5,819 nucleotides of DNA from Bacillota bacterium (GTDB lineage: Bacteria > Bacillota > UBA4882 > UBA8346). Positions 1 through 3,937 of this stretch are shown here, piece by piece. The stretch covers positions 1-5,819 of the forward strand of contig DNPP01000172.1 in assembly GCA_003501365.1 (NCBI GenBank), written 5' to 3'. Each line of letters starts with the position of its first letter. Within the stretch, counting starts at the first letter, position 1. A program made the translations under genes and the position numbers. Under the pieces are notes generated by a model. That model was given only the letters and a program-made list of their open reading frames with translations. It was not told the DNA's origin and ran no database searches.

Positions 1-5
1 TTAGG

Positions 6-1601
6 ATGGGGCTTAACGCGCCGGAAGCCAAGCTAGGGGAGTATTTGTTAGCTCACCTGCAATTGCCGGTCACAGCCCTCCGGCAACTACTCATTGAACA
101 CAAGTCACTGGATGCCCGTCATAAAAATGAAATCTTTTTTGTATACACGCTGCGTTTTGAGATCGCTGATGAACACTGCCAAACCAGTGGTCTGGTAAAC
201 GGTGTTCCCAATCTAACGGTGACGGGGGAGCAGGAGCAGGAGCAGCCCCAAAGTGCGGTCCCGGTTTCCAAAGCTAAATTATCTCGAGCGTGTAGACCGG
301 TGATTGTGGGGGCGGGGCCAGCCGGTCTTTTTGCTGGCTTAAAATTGGCCTTGGCCGGTTTAAAGCCGTTGATCATCGAGCGGGGAGAGGGACTCCCGGA
401 CCGGATCGACAAGGTCAACCGTTTTTGGGAGCAGCGGGCGCTCGACCCCGACTCCAATATTCAATTTGGCATCGGAGGCGCCGGAACTTTTTCCGACGGC
501 AAATTAATGACTCGGGTTAAAGATCCGCATCTCCCCGAAATCTTGCAGCAACTGGTCGCCGCAGGTGGACCACCGGAGATCCTATACTGGCAATATCCCC
601 ATATCGGCACTGATTTGCTGCGGGAAGTCGTCACCAATTTACAATCATTGATTATCGACTATGGAGGAGAGTTTCGCTTTCATAGTTGTTTGACCGATCT
701 GGTTCTGGACCAAGGGAACTTACATAACCTCACAGTGAACCGGGAGATAGTCATTTCAACCGCTTTGATGGTATTGGCTATTGGCAATGGGGCTCGCGAC
801 ACCTATGAAATGCTGCTGCAAAAAGGACTGTCTCTAGAGGCTAAACCGTTTGCAGTCGGATTACGGATTGAACACCCGCAAGATCTGATCAATACCGCTC
901 AGTATGGTAAATGGGCCGGCCATCCGGCGCTCGGTCCTGCAGAATACCGGTTGACTTTTAATCATCAGCCTACCGGCCGGGGAGTATATAGCTTTTGCAT
1001 GTGCCCCGGTGGAATGGTGGTAGGAGCGACTTCGGAATTGGAGCGGGTGGTAACCAACGGCATGAGTTATCACGCCCGTTCTAGCGGGATAGCCAATTCG
1101 GCGATTATTGTGACTGTGGGTCCGAAAGATTTTGGTGATGGAGGGCCGCTGGCAGGGGTTAGATTCCAAAGGGCTTTGGAAAGCAAGGCTTTTCAAATGG
1201 GTGGCTCCAATTATTCGGCTCCAGTACAACGGGTCGCCGACTTTTTGCAAGATAAGGCTTCAGTTGCGATGGGTGAGTTAAAGCCCACCTATTTGCCGGG
1301 TTATACTCCGGCCAATCTCCGGGAGTTGTTACCACGGGAGATTTCCGAGGCTATCGCCGACGGGATCCGCCACTTTGCCAATCGGATCAACAACTTTGAT
1401 TGGCCGGATGCGGTTTTAACCGGGGTGGAAACCCGGACCTCGGCCCCGGTCAGAATTCTCCGGGGTGAGTCCAGGCAGGCAATCGGTGGGAACGGTATTT
1501 ATCCGGTGGGAGAAGGGGCCGGCTATGCCGGAGGCATCATCAGTTCGGCGTTGGATGGTTGGAAAACGGCGGAGGAGATAATCGAAAAACTTAGTTATTA
1601 G
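6..1601 (+). CDS. FAD-dependent dehydrogenase, COG2509 type (start may lie upstream of window)
   Basis: Predicted cytoplasmic flavoprotein oxidoreductase of 531 aa; substrate and partner are unknown for this family. Seen: a small N-terminal domain (about 1-65) with the family-type motif SLDAR (34-38) and FVY (45-47); a Glu/Gln-rich linker (75-80); a Rossmann FAD-binding fold with GAGPAG (102-107) and the acidic residue E125 at the end of the second strand; GIGGAGTFSDGKL (155-167); CMCPGG (331-336); GVETRTSAPVR (473-483); and a C-terminal FAD-contacting GEGAGYAGGI (502-511). No signal peptide or membrane segment is seen. From memory, relatives start several residues earlier than this ATG. Only 5 nt precede it, the frame stays open there and no ribosome binding site is visible, so the true start may be outside the window. 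A COG2509 gene next to glmM is, from memory, a recurring arrangement in Clostridia, often behind cdaA-ybbR. Family call is firm; function is not. Confidence 0.88.
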   Translation: MGLNAPEAKLGEYLLAHLQLPVTALRQLLIEHKSLDARHKNEIFFVYTLRFEIADEHCQTSGLVNGVPNLTVTGEQEQEQPQSAVPVSKAKLSRACRPVIVGAGPAGLFAGLKLALAGLKPLIIERGEGLPDRIDKVNRFWEQRALDPDSNIQFGIGGAGTFSDGKLMTRVKDPHLPEILQQLVAAGGPPEILYWQYPHIGTDLLREVVTNLQSLIIDYGGEFRFHSCLTDLVLDQGNLHNLTVNREIVISTALMVLAIGNGARDTYEMLLQKGLSLEAKPFAVGLRIEHPQDLINTAQYGKWAGHPALGPAEYRLTFNHQPTGRGVYSFCMCPGGMVVGATSELERVVTNGMSYHARSSGIANSAIIVTVGPKDFGDGGPLAGVRFQRALESKAFQMGGSNYSAPVQRVADFLQDKASVAMGELKPTYLPGYTPANLRELLPREISEAIADGIRHFANRINNFDWPDAVLTGVETRTSAPVRILRGESRQAIGGNGIYPVGEGAGYAGGIISSALDGWKTAEEIIEKLSY

Positions 1602-1623
1602 TATATTAGTTATTGATTATTGG
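1594..1623. repeat. Left AT-rich array of roughly 7-nt units (GTTATTA-like)
   Basis: Imperfect units beginning with G (GTTATTA, GTATATTA, GTTATT, GATTATT) run from the last codons of the dehydrogenase gene, over its TAG stop, into the spacer. TATTAGTTATT at 1604-1614 is the exact reverse complement of AATAACTAATA at 1743-1753, so this array is inverted relative to the one just before glmM. Simple AT-rich sequence can do this by chance, but the shared period and exact 11-nt match argue for related repeats. No clear terminator for the upstream gene is seen here. Confidence 0.5.
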
Positions 1624-1727
1624 TTTCTAGGCGAATTTGATAAGAAATAAATTATTCTTTGATTGTCATCGCACTTTGGGCTTTTTGGTTCGAATTTGCA
1701 ATATTTACTTGCAATAAAAACTACCTG

Positions 1728-1762
1728 AAACAACAAACGACAAATAACTAATAACAAATAAC
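1728..1762. repeat. Five tandem 7-nt repeats, consensus AAAYRAC, before glmM
   Basis: Five head-to-tail heptamers are directly readable: AAACAAC, AAACGAC, AAATAAC, TAATAAC, AAATAAC. They end 8 nt before the glmM ribosome binding site. The segment is almost free of G and should be unstructured in RNA, which could aid ribosome access. It is also the inverted partner of the array at 1594-1623. Between the arrays lies AT-rich DNA with a direct repeat TTGCAATA (1696-1703 and 1709-1716) and no gene. No convincing promoter could be assigned in this spacer. Confidence 0.65.
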
Positions 1763-1770
1763 ATCATTTT

Positions 1771-1777
1771 AGGGGGG
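1771..1777 (+). promoter_or_regulatory. Ribosome binding site of glmM
   Basis: The run AGGGGGG lies 7 nt before the GTG at 1785. This spacing fixes the GTG as the start, and the resulting N-terminus MARLFGTDGVRG matches the start of the GlmM family. Confidence 0.8.
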
Positions 1778-1784
1778 AATCGTA

Positions 1785-3134
1785 GTGGCACGATTATTCG
1801 GCACAGATGGAGTTAGAGGGATCGCCAACCGGGGTTTGACTGCGGAAATGGCGTTTGGACTTGGACAAGCGGCGGGTTATTACTTTAAAGAAAAGGCGCC
1901 TGCGGGTCAAAGAGCCAAAATTATTATCGGCAAAGATACCAGGGTTTCCGGGGACATGTTGGAAGCATCTCTGGCAGCCGGGATCACTTCGGTGGGAGTT
2001 GACGCAGTGAAACTTGGAATCATTCCCACGCCGGGGGTTGCTTTTTTATGCCGTACGATGCAACCCGCGGCCGGAGTTATGATTTCCGCTTCCCACAATC
2101 CGGTTGAAGATAACGGCATTAAATTCTTTGACAATGAAGGCTTTAAATTAACGGATGCGACCGAAGACGAGATTGAAACGATCTACCGGCATCAGCTGAA
2201 CGCTATAGAATTACCGTTGGGTGTGGGCATCGGACGCATTAACGATTCCTATGAGAGCGTCAAACAGTATGAAGAATATTTGGTAAGTAGTATTCCAATC
2301 AGTTTCAAGGGCCTTCGCATCGTAGTGGACTGTGGGTTCGGCGCGGCGTATGATTTGGCGCCCCGGATATTACAAAGACTGGGGGCCGAGGTAATCCCGC
2401 TTCATGCTATCAATGATGGTAGCCGGATCAATGTCAAATGCGGGTCCACCCATCCTAGTCTACTTCAAAAAGAAGTGGTGGCAAGCGGCGCTCACATTGG
2501 GATCGCCCATGACGGGGATGCCGACCGGGTTATAGCCGTCGATGAAAAGGGTCAGCTGGTGGATGGCGATCAGATCATCACCGTTTGTGGTTTGGAGTTG
2601 TTGCGCCGGGGAGAGCTCCGTAATAATAAAGTCGCCGTGACGGTATATTCCAATCTCGGATTAATCCAGGCGTTTAAAAAGCAGCAGGCGGGTGTGGTAG
2701 TAACCGCTAACGGTGATCGCTATGTATTGGAGGCGCTGCGAAAATACAATCTGGTCTTGGGCGGTGAACAGTCGGGCCATATTATTTTCTTAGAGAAAAA
2801 TACCACCGGTGACGGGATTATGACTGCATTGCAATTGATTTCGGTTCTGGCCGGCACCCGCAAGAGCTTATCGGAGCTGGCAAGCCAGATGGCACGTTTC
2901 CCCCAAATTTTGGAGAATGTGCGGGTTAGTAAAAAAGACGGCTGGGATGTCAATCCCCGGATTAAGGAAGAGCTGGTCAAAGCGGAGCAGGAGCTGCAGG
3001 CGGAGGGCCGCATTTTTGTCAGGGCTTCCGGGACGGAACCATTGATCCGGGTCATGGCGGAGGGCCCTGATGAATCAATATTAAAAAAACTAGTGGCCGA
3101 AGTTGCAGCAGTAATCCAGCGGGAACAGGGATAA
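1785..3134 (+). CDS. glmM: Phosphoglucosamine mutase GlmM
   Basis: Cytoplasmic enzyme converting glucosamine-6-phosphate to glucosamine-1-phosphate, the second step toward UDP-GlcNAc, peptidoglycan and other envelope polymers. At 449 aa it has the normal family length and all four domains of the alpha-D-phosphohexomutase fold. Seen: N-terminal FGTDGVRG (5-12); catalytic loop SASHNP (101-106), whose S103 should carry the phosphate; metal-binding DGDADR (243-248); sugar-binding loop GGEQSGH (326-332); and phosphate-binding loop RASGTEPLIRV (413-423). The GTG start is supported by the ribosome binding site and family N-terminus. It lies 183 nt after the dehydrogenase gene and 803 nt before glmS, the enzyme that makes its substrate. 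YSNLG and ANGDRYV replace the MSNLG and KVGDRYV usual in relatives as I remember them; neither affects a known catalytic residue. Confidence 0.97.
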   Translation: MARLFGTDGVRGIANRGLTAEMAFGLGQAAGYYFKEKAPAGQRAKIIIGKDTRVSGDMLEASLAAGITSVGVDAVKLGIIPTPGVAFLCRTMQPAAGVMISASHNPVEDNGIKFFDNEGFKLTDATEDEIETIYRHQLNAIELPLGVGIGRINDSYESVKQYEEYLVSSIPISFKGLRIVVDCGFGAAYDLAPRILQRLGAEVIPLHAINDGSRINVKCGSTHPSLLQKEVVASGAHIGIAHDGDADRVIAVDEKGQLVDGDQIITVCGLELLRRGELRNNKVAVTVYSNLGLIQAFKKQQAGVVVTANGDRYVLEALRKYNLVLGGEQSGHIIFLEKNTTGDGIMTALQLISVLAGTRKSLSELASQMARFPQILENVRVSKKDGWDVNPRIKEELVKAEQELQAEGRIFVRASGTEPLIRVMAEGPDESILKKLVAEVAAVIQREQG

Positions 3135-3141
3135 AAACAAT

Positions 3142-3158
3142 TGACCGTTTGTCGGTCA
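3142..3158 (+). other. Small hairpin after the glmM stop, possible weak terminator
   Basis: TGACCG (3142-3147) and CGGTCA (3153-3158) form a perfect 6-bp stem with a 5-nt loop, starting 7 nt after the glmM stop codon. No uridine run follows, so it does not meet the usual form of an intrinsic terminator. It could protect the 3' end of glmM mRNA or be a decayed terminator. Read-through into the glmS leader is plausible. Confidence 0.35.
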
Positions 3159-3210
3159 TCCGTTGCAAGAAACTTACAATTCTTTTACGCCATTTATTTT
3201 TAGGCGGCGT

Positions 3211-3221
3211 TATGATACAAT
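3211..3221 (+). promoter_or_regulatory. Candidate promoter -10 region ahead of the glmS leader
   Basis: TATGATACAAT contains two overlapping -10-like hexamers, TATGAT and TACAAT. The position suits a promoter giving a transcript that starts near 3228 and includes the ribozyme. No good -35 box is seen at the right distance; the nearest for TACAAT is TTTATT at 3193-3198. The call is tentative. Confidence 0.35.
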
Positions 3222-3280
3222 AAAGCATAAAATATAAAGGGGGTGCGGAAGTAAGCAGGAAGTGCCGATTATTAATAACG

Positions 3281-3356
3281 GAAGCACCAAATACACGAGA
3301 TGACAGCTTCGAATGGTCCTTCCTTTTTTCGTGACCTTTCGTGTATTTCGTGGTTC
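3281..3356. repeat. 76-nt imperfect palindrome with TTTCGTG direct repeats
   Basis: The arm at 3281-3304 matches the reverse complement of 3333-3356 at 19 of 24 positions, including the exact 10-nt pair AAATACACGA (3289-3298) and TCGTGTATTT (3339-3348). The right half also carries TTTCGTG three times (3327-3333, 3337-3343, 3346-3352), spaced 10 and 9 nt. The gene-free setting and form suggest a dispersed intergenic repeat of the small palindromic kind rather than a gene. No target-site duplication is obvious. In a transcript it would form a long hairpin upstream of the ribozyme. Confidence 0.6.
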
Positions 3357-3409
3357 ATCATAAATTGAAAGGGGATGGGAATGAAAAGTAGTCGATAATC
3401 TAAAACTTT

Positions 3410-3608
3410 AGCGCCAGGACTCTTTAATCAAACAATTATTGGTAGAATGGATAAGGCGTTTGATTGTAGAGTAGACGAGGAGAGGGATCTCGGAGCTGGA
3501 ATGCGCATAATATGCGCCTTTTAGCAATCGGCGGGTGACCTCCGGTGAAAAACCACCGTTAAAGGCCTGACAAATCCGGCAGTAATGCCAGGGACAATAG
3601 GGCTGGGA
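3410..3608 (+). ncRNA. glmS glucosamine-6-phosphate-dependent ribozyme
   Basis: Self-cleaving riboswitch in the 5' leader of glmS; glucosamine-6-phosphate is its cofactor. Cleavage is expected between A3410 and G3411. Seen in order: GCGCCAGGACT core start; P1 stem 3420-3433 with 3458-3471 (14 positions, one U-U mismatch, one G-U) and a 24-nt loop; GACGAGG (3474-3480), whose G3474 corresponds to the proposed general base (G40 in T. tengcongensis numbering); ATCTCGG; an inserted hairpin 3495-3525; ATCGGCGGGTGACCTC (3527-3542), whose GGCG (3530-3533) can pair with CGCC (3412-3415); P3 CGGTG/CACCG (3543-3547 with 3554-3558); and a P4 region 3564-3604 capped by GGCA-GTAA-TGCC with a GNRA loop. The order and motifs match the T. 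tengcongensis ribozyme as I remember it. The 3' boundary is approximate. It ends about 330 nt before the glmS ATG. Confidence 0.95.
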
Positions 3609-3623
3609 AAACTAAATATTTTT

Positions 3624-3640
3624 ATCTGCAAACTGCAGAT
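3624..3640 (+). other. Perfect 7-bp hairpin just downstream of the ribozyme
   Basis: ATCTGCA (3624-3630) and TGCAGAT (3634-3640) form a perfect stem with a 3-nt AAC loop. No uridine run follows it, so it is not a terminator. It may insulate the ribozyme fold from the downstream leader; that role is inferred from position only. Confidence 0.5.
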
Positions 3641-3652
3641 TTGGTAGTCAAG

Positions 3653-3699
3653 AAGTTTTAGACCGCCTCGTAAGCATAGGGCGGCTTGTAACCTTTTTT
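3653..3699 (+). terminator. Candidate intrinsic terminator between ribozyme and glmS
   Basis: The core stem is CCGCC (3663-3667) with GGCGG (3680-3684). It can extend downward through imperfect pairing of 3653-3661 with 3686-3695, and six Ts follow at 3694-3699. If only the GC core forms, the T run is 9 nt too far away; the extended stem brings it adjacent. It could be a leaky terminator or attenuator in the glmS leader, or the end of a short ribozyme-only transcript. Confidence 0.45.
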
Positions 3700-3714
3700 A
3701 GCCAAACTTAATTA

Positions 3715-3737
3715 CACCGGGCTTTGTGAAGCCGGTG
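3715..3737 (+). other. Stable leader hairpin
   Basis: CACCG (3715-3719) plus GCTT (3721-3724) pair with AAGC (3729-3732) plus CGGTG (3733-3737). This gives nine base pairs with one bulged G3720 and a TGTG loop. No T run follows. It is part of the folded leader between ribozyme and glmS; function is unknown. Confidence 0.55.
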
Positions 3738-3748
3738 GGTGTTGTGCT

Positions 3749-3765
3749 ATGCGTATAATGCGCAG
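3749..3765 (+). promoter_or_regulatory. Near-palindrome containing TATAAT; possible promoter or operator
   Basis: TGCGTA (3750-3755) and TGCGCA (3759-3764) form a small hairpin with one G-U pair around TAA. The segment contains a perfect TATAAT at 3754-3759. No fitting -35 box lies 16-18 nt upstream, and an upstream TG is one base too far away for an extended -10. If active, it would give a glmS transcript lacking the ribozyme. A similar sequence lies in the ribozyme at 3501-3517. Confidence 0.25.
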
Positions 3766-3772
3766 AGGGATT

Positions 3773-3821
3773 GAATACCATAGTCAGGACAATCAGTTAG
3801 TATTCTAGATTCGGCTGATTG
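3773..3821 (+). other. Possible H-type RNA pseudoknot in the glmS leader
   Basis: GAATAC (3773-3778) is complementary to GTATTC (3800-3805), and CAATCAG (3790-3796) is complementary to CTGATTG (3815-3821). The two exact helices interleave in the order expected of an H-type pseudoknot, with connecting segments of 11, 3 and 9 nt. They could instead be two competing hairpins. The last connecting segment contains the sequence that can pair with the 5' arm of the terminator-like hairpin at 3873. Confidence 0.4.
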
Positions 3822-3828
3822 ATTTTGG

Positions 3829-3861
3829 GCTATGAATTATTACCAAACAGACTTTCATAGT
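3829..3861 (+). other. Leader hairpin, 8 bp with 17-nt loop
   Basis: GCTATGAA (3829-3836) pairs with TTCATAGT (3854-3861), seven Watson-Crick pairs plus one G-U. It sits inside the segment enclosed by the alternative pairing 3807-3815 with 3873-3880, which would shorten the effective loop of that pairing. Confidence 0.45.
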
Positions 3862-3872
3862 GCTTTTCAACT

Positions 3873-3909
3873 GCCGATCTTTAGTTTAAGTTCGGCTATT
3901 TCTATTTTT
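3873..3909 (+). terminator. Terminator-like hairpin directly before the glmS ribosome binding site
   Basis: GCCGA (3873-3877) pairs with TCGGC (3892-3896). After a T-T mismatch, CTT (3879-3881) pairs with AAG (3888-3890) around a 6-nt loop. A T-rich tail TATTTCTATTTTT (3897-3909) follows, interrupted by two A and one C. The modest stem and broken tail suggest a weak or conditional terminator. It ends 13 nt before the ribosome binding site, where only an attenuator would make sense for an essential gene. Confidence 0.45.
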
Positions 3910-3922
3910 AATCCTAAATTAT

Positions 3923-3930
3923 AAGGAGGT
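3923..3930 (+). promoter_or_regulatory. Ribosome binding site of glmS
   Basis: AAGGAGGT is an essentially complete Shine-Dalgarno sequence, 7 nt before the ATG at 3938. It fixes the start so that Cys2 follows the initiator Met, as GlmS requires. Confidence 0.92.
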
Positions 3931-3937
3931 CTTTCCC

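Noticed and set aside
119..457. Open frames on the - strand inside the dehydrogenase gene (119-457, 861-1250)
   Set aside because: They overlie a well-conserved + strand gene, and their translations show no family motif; they are shadows of the coding frame.
1614..1643. Promoter for glmM from TTGATT and TGATAA
   Set aside because: The spacing is acceptable, but the -10 match is poor and AT-rich sequence yields such pairs easily.
1686..1698. GGTTCGAATTT as a tRNA T-loop remnant
   Set aside because: No acceptor, D or anticodon arms can be built around it, and the flanks are AT-rich repeats.
1907..3055. Open frames on the - strand inside glmM (1907-2134, 2720-3055)
   Set aside because: They are antisense to conserved GlmM motifs, including DGDADR and its phosphate loop, and have no recognisable protein features.
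3327..3352. TTTCGTG repeats as a CRISPR array
   Set aside because: The units are 7 nt with 2-3 nt between them, far too short for CRISPR repeats and spacers, and there are no cas genes.
3135..3937. T-box or another known riboswitch besides the glmS ribozyme
   Set aside because: No T-box sequence (AGGGUGGNACCGCG type) or cobalamin, SAM, TPP, FMN or lysine core motif was seen. The terminator-like hairpins alone do not assign a class.
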